Shown here: positions 11,929 to 22,933 of the stretch, piece after piece | How the letters are laid out: every line of letters begins with the position of its first letter | Numbering within the stretch: the stretch's first letter is position 1 | NCBI RefSeq assembly: GCF_022539665.2 | Contig: NC_081332.1 | Span: 6,786,303-6,850,302, forward strand | Length of the DNA stretch: 64,000 nucleotides | Reading direction: 5' to 3' | Origin: Daphnia carinata | Lineage: Eukaryota > Arthropoda > Branchiopoda > Diplostraca > Daphniidae | Notes under the pieces: generated by a model | Database searches by the model: none | The model's input: only the letters and a program-made list of their open reading frames with translations | Told to the model about the DNA's origin: nothing | Program-made: the position numbers and the translations under genes

Positions 11929-12476
11929 ACAAACAGAAATGAACTGTTAATACTCCTCCGTTGTATTTCCACATTTGGAATTTAATGATACCGGGTATGA
12001 TTTCCTTTTACAAGATACTATTATTCTTCATATTTAGTAAAGTAAAATATCTTTGCATGTATTTGAGATGTAATGTAGGCATCCGTTTCTGTTCATTGCT
12101 GTCAAAGTATAGATAATGTCACATCAGAGATCCCCTCCGATGGGTATTCAAATATATCCTTTCCAAATTGGAATATTCATATAATATATATCCTTTATAT
12201 ATATTATTAATTCGTTACTGTTAACACTTTAATTTATCCCTAATAGAAAAACGGAAAATGAAATAAAATATAAATTTAGTTAAGCAGATTTATAAATATA
12301 TATTACAAAACACAATATAATTTGTGACAGTTGACGTTTAGAAATAACAAATAAAACCGTCTGCTAATATATATATATAATTAGCGCCAAAACAGCAAAA
12401 AAATATCTATATATATATTTAAAAACCTTGGGCCTTACCTGACACATTTTTGTGTAACATACTGTACTAAGTAGTA

Positions 12477-13399
12477 GGGGAGACTGGGGTGTGTTGGGAC
12501 ACGTTTTGTTTTTCGTTCATATCTTCGACACAAATTACTCAATTTTTTTTTTGATTGGCTCAATATATTGCCCTCCTCTTCTTTTACCTCCATGAATTTT
12601 TTCAGAATTTGAGAAGCAATTGTGTACCGTCTACAGAATTTTAAAGTTCTGAAAATTCATGAAATGGGACACCAGGGTGGGTAATAGCCTCGGTTTATAC
12701 TTATAAAATACATTTTTAATAAATCAGCTCTAAATGAACTCTTTATTTTAGAAAAGTTTTATTTGCTATTAAGATGTAAATGAATAATTTTCCTTATAGC
12801 ATAAGAAATTCCTTATAAAATGATAGGGAAAAAAATGAAGGGGCCGGGCTTAGGAAATCGATTACTAAAATCGATATTTGTTTGCTAATATTCTGTGAAA
12901 AAACCTCTTAGGTGACGTGGGTAACGTTAAAAATATTAAGGAAATTTTATTTAAAACAATAAATTTAATAATAGGTAATTTTTTTACTAATTAGTATAGT
13001 ACTATTTTTGTAGCTCCGTCCTTGGGATACTGTCCCATTTAGCACATTGCTGTAATGAATACAATTTCGGCCCAAAATAATGGATAAAATAATTGTTTTT
13101 TTTTGCAAACGATAGAGAAATGGATAAACAACATGTTTGTATGTATAAAATATTAACTATTTGTAGTATTGCGAAGAAAAACGCTAAATGGCGGCGAAAA
13201 ATTTAAGGAAAAAAATACCATTTTTTCTATTTTCTTAATAACTTTTGTATTTATTTACTTATTCGTTTAAAACTTTTACCCTAAATAGGAAACATCTATA
13301 CCAATAATACATAATCTTTTGAAATTTTAAATCAATGTTTACTATTTTTCCTCCAGCTGTCCCGCTTCACCCACTGTCCCGGCTCACCCCAGTCTTCCC
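12477..13399. mobile_element. Non-autonomous TA-flanked element, family M1 copy 1
   Basis: The left end is GGGGAGACTGGGGTGTGTTG and the right end, inverted, is GGGAAGACTGGGGTGAGCCG. TA flanks both ends (12475-12476 and 13400-13401). There is no coding frame. A second, closely similar copy lies at 47037-47970 with its own TA pair. It sits only about ten bases from the right end of the Tc1 composite. Confidence 0.8.
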
Positions 13400-13401
13400 T
13401 A

Positions 13402-13942
13402 CATAGCTGCAGATGCACTTTTTCTTATGGGCTAAACGCGCAGGGCGTTATTCAATTGTTTTTTTGGTATGCTGTCTGCTTGTAATTTTTCCGTGCGGAT
13501 GCGCGATAAAACGTAATTTTCCACGCGGAATGTGGAAAAAGATCCTTAAAAATGTAAATTAAACGAGAACCGTCGAAATAAATTTGTTTAACTTATCTTA
13601 GTTAATTTCTGCGATTTTCTATCTAAGACGGATATTAAAATTCCCAAGCTGCAAACAAAATTGAAATACTTACATATAATTACAATTTTTTACACCTACT
13701 TACAGTTTGAACTTTCCGGCGTATCGCCCCGTAATCCGACTGACCTTACCGGTCCTTCTCCCCCCGCGACACCAGACCTATGTCTCTTGGACGTCTGCGT
13801 ATCCACGAGCGGGTCCATCGTACCCTCTTGCCATCGAACCCGACCGCGATCCCCGGTTACCGACACTTCTTTGCTACTATGAGAGCTGACAACAGAACCG
13901 GCTTCAAATTCATTTATTTTCAATTACTATAACTATTGTACA
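13402..13942. other. Spacer with an isolated GC-rich patch
   Basis: Mostly AT-rich, but about 13710-13880 is notably GC-rich and open in several frames on both strands. I recognise no domain in any frame. It could be an exon remnant of an element or a host gene. Confidence 0.3.
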
Positions 13943-13944
13943 TA

Positions 13945-14572
13945 CAGTACCCGCCCTTAGTATGCGAACACCGAGGGTTTTTGGGGCTTTTTTACAGGGT
14001 GTCTTATGGCGGTAGGGTCCCTTGTACAAGCGTAAAAAAGGGCCATTAAAAATGAAGATAAAAAAATAAAATTTTGCCCTGATATTAATTAAATAATGGG
14101 CTATTTAGCACTATTTTTTTAAATTTTTTATCTATAAGACTTTTTGACTTACATGCTAGTCATGTATTATCCGAACACCGCGTTGATCTTATAGGGTGCC
14201 TAATGACACTACCTCATTTTTTAGAATTTTTTTTTTAATATAAGGAAATGTTTTCTAGATGTCGCAATTACATTAATCGATAGGATATTCATTAAACTAT
14301 ATCCTATTTTAGTAATATAACTTAATATCAATTATTTTAGGAACGGGAATTTTTTTAAGTGAAGACTGTGCTAAGTTTTTCCCGTCAAAAATAGTTTATC
14401 TTGTTTCCACTTGAGGCGCTGAACTCATTACGTAAAAGCACAGAAATACGTCTGCTTTTACAGTAAACTGTGTTAGCTGTCTGAAAAAGCGTAATGAGGG
14501 CAGCGCCTCAAGTGGGAACAAGATAAACTATTTTTGACGGGAAAAACTTAGGGATACTAAGGGCGGGTACTG
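13945..14572. mobile_element. Non-autonomous TA-flanked element, family M2 copy 1
   Basis: The left end is CAGTACCCGCCCTTAGTATG and the right end, inverted, is CAGTACCCGCCCTTAGTATC. TA flanks both sides. An internal block, GTTTATCTTGTTTCCACTTG against its inverse near 14505, makes the element strongly palindromic. Relatives lie at 16973-17539 and, interrupted, at about 50462-51474. It has no coding capacity. Confidence 0.8.
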
Positions 14573-14574
14573 TA

Positions 14575-14680
14575 TATATAATAGTAATATATATATTATA
14601 ATTCTATGTATGTATAAATATATAAATATAATTGTACGTATGTATAAATATATATATATAATTGTAATATACTGTATATA
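14575..14680. repeat. AT-rich TATA/TATG microsatellite-like tract
   Basis: Imperfect repeats of TATAAATATATA and ATTGTACGTATG join the M2 element to the next Tc1 element. Such TA-rich DNA is a natural target for TA-specific elements on both sides. Confidence 0.6.
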
Positions 14681-15156
14681 CAGTACCCACCAAATTATTA
14701 GGCACACCTCCTCCATTTACGTGTATTCATATGGCGCTACGGTTTTTTTTTAACTCTCATTGCTATTTAATGGATACAGGTAGATATTTTTTTTTAATTT
14801 TTACTGATCAGATTAGATCGTGATCTACAATTCACTAATACTTAGTTTTTTGTAGAACTTACCGCTAAGCCTCTAGGTCCTCGTTCACGAAATAGGCACA
14901 CCCGGTTTTTCCCCATAAGCGTAATGCTAAGACTTGGTTTTTTAAAATTTTATATAAAATACTTAGAGTTGAGCTAAAAAAAATCTTTTTACCCAAAAGA
15001 TATAGCATTCCTTACTTAATATAGATGTAATGTTACTTTTTAAAAAATAATTTTTCTCAATACCCCTCCCTATAGCTTGAAGTTAACTCCCTTCTAAGTT
15101 TTGGGTCGGAAAATGTACTTCACACTTGGTCACCAGAGGCGCTGCAATGCAGCTTC

Positions 15157-16663
15157 TTGCCGTTAATGTTTGAAATTGGGGGAGGGGGGTTTAATAAGAA
15201 GATAACGAATTATAAAATTATTGACATGCGACAAGGTGGTTCCAGTCTCCGTGATATTGCTAAAACTATGGGCCGTAGTGCAACAGCTGTCAAACGTGTG
15301 GTGGACCGTTTAAAATTTGAAGGAGAAGTTGACTTAGCCCGAAAAAGAGAATACAAAAATTTCTACGAAAACTGCACAGTATTTGCACATTTTATCTAAA
15401 AGAGATCGACGTAAGACATTGCCAGTGTTAGCCGAAGAAATCAATCTCGTTACCGATTCACCCGTCTCGTTGTCAACAGTCAGAAGATCTTTAACTGGTA
15501 GTGGTATGAATGGGCGAGTTGCCTGCAAAAAACCTTTACTTCGGAAAGTCAACATTCAGAAGCGTTTAAAATTTGCGAAGGAACATGTGCAATGGACAGC
15601 CAGCCATGGAGTAAAGTTGTTTACCGATGAAACAAGAATTGAAATTTTCGGCTCTCACAGGCGCACGTTTGTTAGACGGAAATTGGATGAACGCTTTAGA
15701 AAAGAATGTTTGAAATCAAATTGACGGCAAGATGACAAAAGAAACCTACCATCAAATTCTTATTCGCAAAGTATTTATGAAGCTAAATATTACTGTGACA
15801 GTTATCTAATTTTTAAATTATTAGGCAGTTCCCGGTGGTGTCTCTTTGCTTGGAGAAGGGTTCACCTTTCAGGAAGATATTGATCCCAAGCATTCTTCTA
15901 TTTTGTGTCGCTCTTATTTAGACAAAAAAGAAAAATTAGGTATTGGTTGATTCTTTCGTATTTTTTGGTTTAAAAATTGACTTTCATAGAGTTTCGTTAA
16001 AAAGGAGTTCTAAAAAGAATGATTTGGCCACCACAAAGCCCGGACCTTAACCCATTGAGATCAATTTTCCGATCGCGAAAGTTTGATCGGGATCAAACTG
16101 CGAAAGATCGGATCGGCGATCAAATTTTGCCGATCATTTTTAGCGCTCATTTTTGTGCATCATCTAACGGTAAAAATTTACACGGTTTCGCGAAAATAGC
16201 ATTGGCTGTCACAGCGATAGTCACTGGCGGCCATTGAGAGTTTCCTTCAATTGGCATTCGCATAAATAGCAGTGAAAAAACCCTGCGGCTGAAAATCTAC
16301 AGCTAGATGGCGAAAAGTTTGATCGCTAAAAACGATCGGATCGCGATCAATTTTTTGGGATCGCCGATCCGATCTCCGATCTTTTTCAAAAGATCGGATC
16401 GGCGATCAATTTTTTGATCGGAGATCGGATCGGCGATCAATTTTTGATCGCGATCGCGGCAAGTCTGCCTTAACCCCATTGAGCAAGTTTGGGATTTTGT
16501 AAAATCAAGATTTGAAGAATCTCATAAAATAACCACGATATGGAGAGAATTAGAAAACGCGTGGCATCAAGTAACACCTGAGCTTTTGCAGAAATACATC
16601 GACACAATGCAAGATCGTTGTAAAGTAGTCATTTTAGCAAAGGGTGGCCATACTAGATATTAA
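15157..16663 (+). pseudogene. Tc1-like transposase (DPKH type), interrupted
   Basis: The N-terminal part (15157-15399) has a helix-turn-helix, GGSSLRDIAKTMGRSATAVK. A frame change near 15385 leads to the segment at 15383-15724, with STVRRSLTGSGMNGRVACKK and the first catalytic block LFTDETRIEIFG. After an apparent intron the second block reads EDIDPKHSSILC (about 15885). Next comes WPPQSPDLNP near 16025-16053, cut by a 408-bp insertion. Beyond it the frame resumes with EQVWDFVKSRFEES and ends at 16663. All three catalytic regions are recognisable, but the insertion and frame breaks make it dead. Confidence 0.8.
16060..16467. mobile_element. Nested non-autonomous insertion rich in GATCGG palindromes
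   Basis: It splits the transposase at its SPDLNP motif. Flanks repeat about 15 bp: CCTTAACCCATTGAG at 16045 and CCTTAACCCCATTGAG at 16468. The interior has many copies of GATCGGATCGGCGATCAA and its inverse. It includes long perfect inverted arms around 16350-16440. The right end reads CGGCAAGTCTG, also the end of the tiny palindromic element at 20292-20346. The left end lacks the matching terminal sequence, so that end may be truncated. Confidence 0.65.
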
Positions 16664-16972
16664 TTTTTTTATTGTTTGAACATCATGCATTTAACACAAG
16701 ATTTCAAATTAATTGTGATATTTATTTTTATTTCTAAGAATTCTAAATAAGCAAAACAAAGAATGAATAAATCTTTGTCTGCTCTTATTGATAGCCCTTA
16801 TGTTTAAAAAAAAACCAACTTCAAACATTAACGGCAAAAAGCTGCATTGCAGCGCCTCTGGTGACCAAGTGTGAAGTACACTTTCCGTCCCAAAACTTAG
16901 AAGGGAGTTAACTTCAAAGGATAGGGAGGGGTATTGAGGGAAATTATTTTTGAAAAAATAACATTACATCTA

Positions 16973-17539
16973 CAGTAATGTACTCACAATGTTTTTTTTC
17001 TTTGACAGCCAATAGTTTGCTGTAAAAGCACACGCATTTCTGGCTGCTTTTACGTAGTGAGTTCAGCGCCGCAGGTGGGAATAAAATAAACTATTTTTGA
17101 CGGGAAAAACTTACCACTGTCTTCACTTTAAAAAATTCCCTTTCCTAAAATAATTAATATTAAGTGATGTTACTAAAAAAGGACATAGTTTAATGAATAT
17201 CCTATTGATTAACCTAATTGCGAGGTCTAGGAAACATTTCCTTGTATGAAAAAAAAAATTCTAAAAAATGAGGTAGTGTCATTAGGTATCCCGTACGCTA
17301 AACGCGGTGTTCGGTTAATACATGACTAGCATGCTAGTCAATCAATCTTATAGATAAAAAATTGAAAAAAATTTTGCTAGATAGCGGATTATTTAATTAA
17401 CACCTGGACTTTTTTTTATTTCTCTATCTTCATTTTTTCTGTCCCTTTTTTGCATTTGCGCTAGTCTCCTTCCGCCATAAGACGCCATGTTAATTGGCCC
17501 CAAAAACCCCTAGTGTTCGGACACTTTTGGAGGGTACTG
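16973..17539. mobile_element. Family M2 element, copy 2, nested in Tc1 right arm
   Basis: It is flanked by TA at 16971-16972 and 17540-17541. Removing it with one TA restores the Tc1 inverted repeat (CATC-TA-TATTAAG) as found in the left arm. Relative to copy 1 it is in inverse orientation and shares blocks such as TTTTTGACGGGAAAAACTTA and GACTAGCATGCTAGTC. It has no coding capacity. Confidence 0.85.
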
Positions 17540-17884
17540 TATATTAAGTAAGAAATGCTATATCTTTTGGGAAAAAAGATATTTTTTAGCTCAACTCTAA
17601 GTATTTTATATAAAATTTTAAAAAACCTAGTCTTAGCATTACGCTTATGGGGAAAAACCGGGTGTGCCTATTTCGTGAACGAGGACCTAGAGGCTTAGCG
17701 GTAAATTCTACAAAAAATCTAAGTATTAGTGAATTGTAGATCACGACCTAATCTGATCAGCAAAAATTTAAAAAAAAATCTACCTGTATCCATTAAATAG
17801 CAATGGGAGTTTAAAAAACCCCGTAGCGCCATATGAATACACGTAAATGGAGGAGGTGTGCCTAATAATTTGGTGGGTACTGTA

Positions 17885-18185
17885 TGTGTATTTATTATAT
17901 TGTAGTATTTATATACATTATCATAGTATTGTAAATATAAATTTATATAAAACGAATTCATATTATTCGCTTCGCAAAAATTAAGACATGCGCTACACGC
18001 ATTTTTGTTTAACTGGTTTAACTTTAACGGTTTATACGGTCAACGTTGTTATGGCAACGAGGTTATCTAGATTTTGTTTTAGCGTTGATTTCTGATTCAA
18101 TGCTTCGAGGATTTCTGGTTAATGCAATATTGAATATATATAACTTCTAAAGTTTTGACATAAGCGTTTAGCTCGTCACTAGAAC
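17885..18185. other. Upstream region of the four-pass membrane protein gene
   Basis: AT-rich sequence at first, then less so toward 18185. It should contain the promoter of the gene starting at 18186. No clear TATA box placed relative to a start site was identified. Confidence 0.4.
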
Positions 18186-19452
18186 ATGAAGCGAATTCCT
18201 TCTAGGCCAAGTAAAAGTTGCAACGCTATTCTTGGTATATCTTCTGGTATTCATTTAATCTCTGGCCTGGCTGTTATTGTTTTCCAGGTAGGCTAATATT
18301 GCATTTTGTACTTCCTGTTGTACTGTAACTAAAATCAAGGTTTTCCTTAAATATTGGACAGATGATTGATCAATCTTTAAACAAATTTTCTTCATAGATT
18401 CTGCTGATTCACGCTAACTCACTGTACCATGACATAGGTGGAGGCCTATGGGCAGGTCCAGTTTTCTTCATTCAGGGTGTCCTTGGTTTTATCTGTTTGT
18501 GTGATGTATTAATGTGCAGGTAATTAGTGAAACCTGTAAATATTTAGTGAGAAAACATTTAAAACTTTTAAAAATAAGAACACAGCTAATCAGTACATTC
18601 TTATAGTGTGGTATCATTTTTAGTATCATCTGTTATTGGAGCGCTGCTAACTGTTGCGTTAGCAGCTATTGCTGCTGTAGATTTGGGCTCTATATATAAA
18701 TGTCCCAAAGAGGACTATAGATCTTCCCCATATTACCCAGCATACTGTCGTATGTTTGTTTTTACTTTTCAAATTTTTTGTTTCATCTTGAAGGTAATTC
18801 ATGACATTTCTTAAATTTTGACGTCTCCCTAGATCCCAGCTATGCTCCACAAATTGTTCAAGCATCATGGGGAATCATAATAACTTCATGTGTACAGCTG
18901 GTAGCATCTGCTTGTTCCATCTACATATGCATGACAATAATTTATAGTACTGATTCTTCACCAACACAAGCGGTAAGATCATGTATGCCTCTCACTGAAC
19001 GGCTTTAAAACCAATAACTAACAAAAATATGTTAATATCTATAGATGTCAAATCCTTATTTGTATGATGAAATACCGTCCCCTCATGATACGAGATTTCG
19101 TGGTTCCTTACAGTCAGCTCAAGAAAAAGTTCAAACTTTCCGTACTAAATCTTCCTATAGTCTAAATTCCACGCTCCCAGTGCGGCGAAGCAAATCGGTT
19201 GATCGTTTTTCGGAGGACGACGATTCTTTTTCTGATCAAAATATGATTATGTATTCAACAAACTCTGTCAACGTGGTTCCCAGCGGAGCCCGGTACAAAA
19301 AACCGTCTGCGAAAGTGGCTAATGCAAATTCCATGTATAATGTGATGTATCCATCTGGCCCCCCGATTCGCATAGCACCTCGACCTTCCTCTACTCGTTC
19401 ATTGAACATGCAGGGTGAGCTACCAGGTCACATGAAACATACCGCCGTTTAG
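18186..19452 (+). CDS. Four-pass membrane protein, 304 residues, function unknown
   Basis: Five exons join in frame: 18186-18287, 18398-18519, 18607-18749, 18833-18972 and 19045-19452. Four hydrophobic segments are visible: LGISSGIHLISGLAVIVFQ, GPVFFIQGVLGFICLC, VSSVIGALLTVALAAIAAV and IIITSCVQLVASACSIYIC. The stretch between segments three and four contains two cysteines and a tyrosine/proline-rich sequence, as in small tetraspan (MARVEL- or MS4A-like) proteins. The C-terminal 135 residues are hydrophilic, serine-rich and probably cytoplasmic, with basic patches such as VRRSKSVDRF that look like phosphorylation sites. The start was chosen as the first ATG giving a short cytoplasmic tail before segment one. 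I do not recognise a specific orthologue. Confidence 0.75.
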
Positions 19453-20290
19453 TTGGAAAGAGAGCTCCAAGTTTTGTTAATCGGCATGCACTTTTTGACC
19501 CGAGTCTGGTTCGTAAGTCAGATTGACGGCCGTTGTATTCTGCTAGTCGCGAATTCCGTTCCACGTTTTTAAATTAACATTCTTCTCACAATTCTCGTTC
19601 CTATTGTTTTTATCAATGTTCTTTTTTCGTGCGACTAAAAACCGCTTCATATATCAGGAATCGCGTACTTAGCCATGCTCATGTATCCTCTGATGGAATG
19701 TGATTCAATAGTGCCTAATGACAAATTTTAGTTTTAATAAGTCTTTGTTAATCCAATCAACATTCTGCAACTGATCCTACATCGACAACCACTTTCTTAA
19801 ATTGCTCAGCTTACATTTTTCGTCATTTGAAAGATTCCTATTATTACTTTTCTTATTGCTGTGAATTTTTCCTCAAGTTTTGCCCAAGATGATGGTTCAA
19901 CTCTATACTATAGGAATTTATTGCCAGATTATTGATACTTGGCGAGTAGTGGGTACATGCACATGGTCGGCTTTCCGTATTGAAAATGGAATACGTATTC
20001 TCTATTCATGCCATTATCTATCATCATTGGCACATAAGGCTCGGCCGCACGTCCCATGGATGGATATTTGGCTGAATGAGTAGCTTTTCTCGGTTAAAAC
20101 ATTAGATCCAGTGGGTAACGGTTCTTGAGACTTTGTACCCACTACCTAACCGGGTTTCATGTAAGTAGCGCAAGCTCGAGCATCTCGAGCGGATGGGCCA
20201 GGAATGGCAACGTGGCAGGCTAGACACAATTTTTTTTTTTAATGAAAGCGGTGAAAGTACTGTTATTTGATCTGGCAACTGTCAGGTCGA
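19453..20290. other. 3' flank of the membrane protein gene
   Basis: The first several hundred bases are probably 3' UTR. No canonical AATAAA close to the stop was found. No further gene is seen before the small palindromic element at 20292. Confidence 0.4.
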
Positions 20291-20291
20291 G

Positions 20292-20346
20292 CAGACTTGC
20301 CGCGATCCTGATCACGATCGAAAAATTGATTTGGGCGGCAAGTCTG
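20292..20346. mobile_element. 55-bp palindromic element with CAGACTTGCCG ends
   Basis: The ends CAGACTTGCCG and CGGCAAGTCTG are perfect inverses, and the interior contains GATC-rich palindromes. Flanks GGTCGAG and GGTTGAG resemble a target duplication. It shares its tip with the insertion at 16060-16467 and is probably a miniature member of the same family. Confidence 0.5.
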
Positions 20347-20400
20347 GGTTGAGCAATCTGAACCTGATGATTGTGGAATTTCCACATTACCGTGTTTAAT

Positions 20401-21660
20401 ATGGTCCATAGTTATTTTGTTCCGTTGTGCAAAACGCGTTTGTCCTAATAAAAACAACATAGCTTATTTTGCCCCCCCTTAAAATTCCAGTCTGCTTTTG
20501 CAACGGAAAAAATCGATCCCAGGGTTTGAAGAGCTGACGCAGGCACATCATGTATGTGAACTTCATTTCAAAGACAAATACATTATCCGCTACAGCGAAC
20601 TGATTGTACAAGGGTGTATTAATAAATCCCACTACACAGATGTAGGTTGAAAGATGGTGCAGTTCCATCCATATGGCTAAGTATGTGTTGCAATTTACAT
20701 TATCTTCTTATTAATCACACAATAAAAAATCATTTCACATTTAGATCATACGAATTTCAAGGAAAGTCCTCAAGTGGTTTTGGGTGAACGACACATAGAA
20801 AGACCAAATAAAGTTGTTGTCACACATGCTAAACATCAAAAGCAAAATATTGCTTAATCATCATCAGTACCCAAATAACCAAATTTTGGTATGTATATAA
20901 GTAACACAATCTTTTATAATCCAGCCTTGAACAGATTTTTTACTGTTACAGCCCATAAAATTCTAATTTAATTCATGCAGAAGAGGAATTTGCTCTCAAG
21001 ATGCCTTGTGATATAATCCAACTCCCAAGTGGATGGCACCAGACTGCATATCCCATTAAATGTGCTGAAACGGAAAAGTGTTTCATGAAACTGATAGAAG
21101 TAACTGTTACACCTGTTTGTTTCATGCCTAAAACAGTTAAAGGTGCCAAAATTGACTTAAAGTTAAAAAAGATTGATTTTTATGTTAATCGTCGTCATCT
21201 TTGTGCAGGAGTGAAGGATTTGAAACATTAGTTGATGTTAACCTGCCTCTTTGCGTGTTTGATAAATTAAAACTTTGTCCAGGAATCGATCAGAAAAACC
21301 CTCCGTTTATGGATGGAATTATCATACCGTCAGGTAAGCTGTCAGAAGGAATTTGGCACTCTAACAGGTTTACACTATATATACTTTTAATCATTATTTC
21401 AGTAATAATAAATCTTCATTTTCATTATCAAGGTGTAAACAAGTTGTATTTAATGAATCACCTTGCAAAGAATGCCGGACGTTTAAATACGTTCATTCAC
21501 GAAGAATGACTCGAAGCATAGTCTATCAAGACACTTCCTTTATCCAGTGAAGTTTGATGACTTTTGACCAGTTAACGGAACGTGTAGATAAAATTAACAA
21601 GGCAAACGAGTGCTCCAAGGGTCCAACTTGCACGTATACTTTGCTGCAGTGGCACAATAT
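20401..21660 (+). pseudogene. THAP-domain protein or transposase remnant
   Basis: The start ATGGTCCATAG (MVHSYFVPLCKTRLS) resembles the first half of a THAP finger. HHVCELHFKDKYIIR (about 20545-20590) is the second half, with the C-x2-H pair. RLKDGAVPSIW near 20650 is the usual tail of that domain and is in another frame. Later pieces include MPCDIIQLPSGWHQTAYPI (from 21001), ETLVDVNLPLCVFDKLKL, and, after an intron, RCKQVVFNESPCKECRTF. The latter has the cysteine spacing seen after THAP in many invertebrate transposon-derived proteins. Stops and frame changes make it a pseudogene. It is distinct from the P-like copies at 182, 54295 and 63090. How far it extends past 21540 is unclear. Confidence 0.5.
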
Positions 21661-21719
21661 CAATGCGTACTGCAATGGCTGGAGACGATGAAGTAAAAAC
21701 CACGTCGGTAGCATAAGGC

Positions 21720-22933
21720 TAAGGGGCTGCGAGGATAAACGTGCTATAAATATGCATATTACGTCGTGCGCCTTGAAAACACTATAGGCAGTTCTTTACA
21801 TTCTACCTACTAGTTCCATGTATTAGTAACTGACGTTTTCACGCGTTGTTAGTTACTATACGAACTTTTTTATCGTGAACGTTGTTTTATTTTTAAAAAA
21901 ATTTTGTCCAATGAGAAAAAAATGAGAGAAAAATGAGACACTTTATTACAGAGGAATATAGATGCACAAAATAATTGAAGTAGTTTATATGAATTGGGGG
22001 AGAATCAAGAAGAATGAATAAAGATAAACATATTTCATGTAGAAACCAATTACATGCGAAAAAGCCGGTATCTGAAACAGTGAACCTGTAGGCAAAACGA
22101 AAAAAATGCTTGAAATGTCTTCAAAACGTACGACTCGATCCCATGAGCAGGACCTAGCATGTCCGACGAACGAAATTCCTTGATCTGCTTTGTAGTGTAG
22201 GCTATGGTGATATCGTCTAAGCAATACATTTCACGGTCACCTTTCTCTTTTCTCTTATCACAGTGATTATAGCAGACAAAAGTTAATATTATTCTAGCAG
22301 ACGACGGCATTCCCCAATGTCAGCCCCCAAGTTTTAGTTACGTTCTGTTGCGCTTCCATTTTTTTTTTTAACGTTTTCCATTGCTATTCAACAATATAAT
22401 AGCAAGTCGTGTATGGCTCTTACTTTGTGCTGTTTCAGGACACGCAGTATTTGGGTGTTTGCTCTGTAACCAGAGTTGCTCTTCTATTATTAAAGTAAGT
22501 GAACTCAATAGGCATGAACCTCCTGCGTATGACATTAGGTCATTTTATGGGTACACTGAATTGTTATTTGGGAACGACGAAAGAAACCCTGATTGATTTA
22601 TTCTAGCGTAACATCAATATAAAAAAAAACTTTACCTGCCTCCCGTGCTGTCGAAAAGCAATGGAAGTCGCCTGTTTTGCACAATGATAGCGTTACAGCA
22701 AATTTTAATTACTAATTGGGAATTTAAATGATTGAACGCAATTTCTCAGAGAGCATACTGCAGTATATTGCTACCACATCAAAAAGCTCGTTGAAGTGGT
22801 ATTGCGAACGTATTACTACGTATTGTGTTAAACGTATTACGATAAAAGGAATAAAAACTTGTTCGCCAACTTGTCCTCATTAAATAATTGATAATATGGT
22901 TAACCTTTTTATTCCGTTAACGGTTTCTAGATA
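21720..22933. other. Intergenic, no supported gene
   Basis: Open frames here (for example 22381-22596) show no domain, splice support or composition typical of the neighbouring genes. The last few hundred bases should include the promoter of the carotenoid oxygenase. Confidence 0.4.

Larger units (their letters stand above)
9173..12464. mobile_element. Tc1/mariner composite with very long inverted repeats
   Basis: The ends read CAGTATGTTGCACAAAAATG on the left and its near-perfect inverse on the right, each flanked by TA (9171-9172 and 12465-12466). The inverted similarity is long, from about 9173-9890 against 11930-12464. It includes matching blocks such as ATTCCAAATGTGGAAATACAAC against its inverse, and a shared palindromic-order core containing AACGTCAACTGTCA. 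The right arm is shorter than the left. Inside lie two Tc1-like transposase remnants in divergent orientation. The family assignment rests on the TA duplication and on the transposase motifs. Confidence 0.8.
14681..17882 (+). mobile_element. Tc1/mariner element with about 470-bp inverted repeats and nested insertions
   Basis: The left end is CAGTACCCACCAAATTATTA and its inverse closes the element at 17882; TA flanks both ends. The arms match over about 470 bp, from the tip to the block CACTTGGTCACCAGAGGCGC. In the right arm they are interrupted by an M2 element at 16973-17539. The transposase gene in the middle is interrupted by another insertion at 16060-16467. Element tip motifs are shared with M2 (CAGTACCC), hinting that M2 could be mobilised by a related enzyme. 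Confidence 0.85.

Noticed and set aside
22381..22596. 71-codon open frame upstream of the carotenoid oxygenase
   Set aside because: No domain, no splice support and composition unlike real genes nearby; probably chance.
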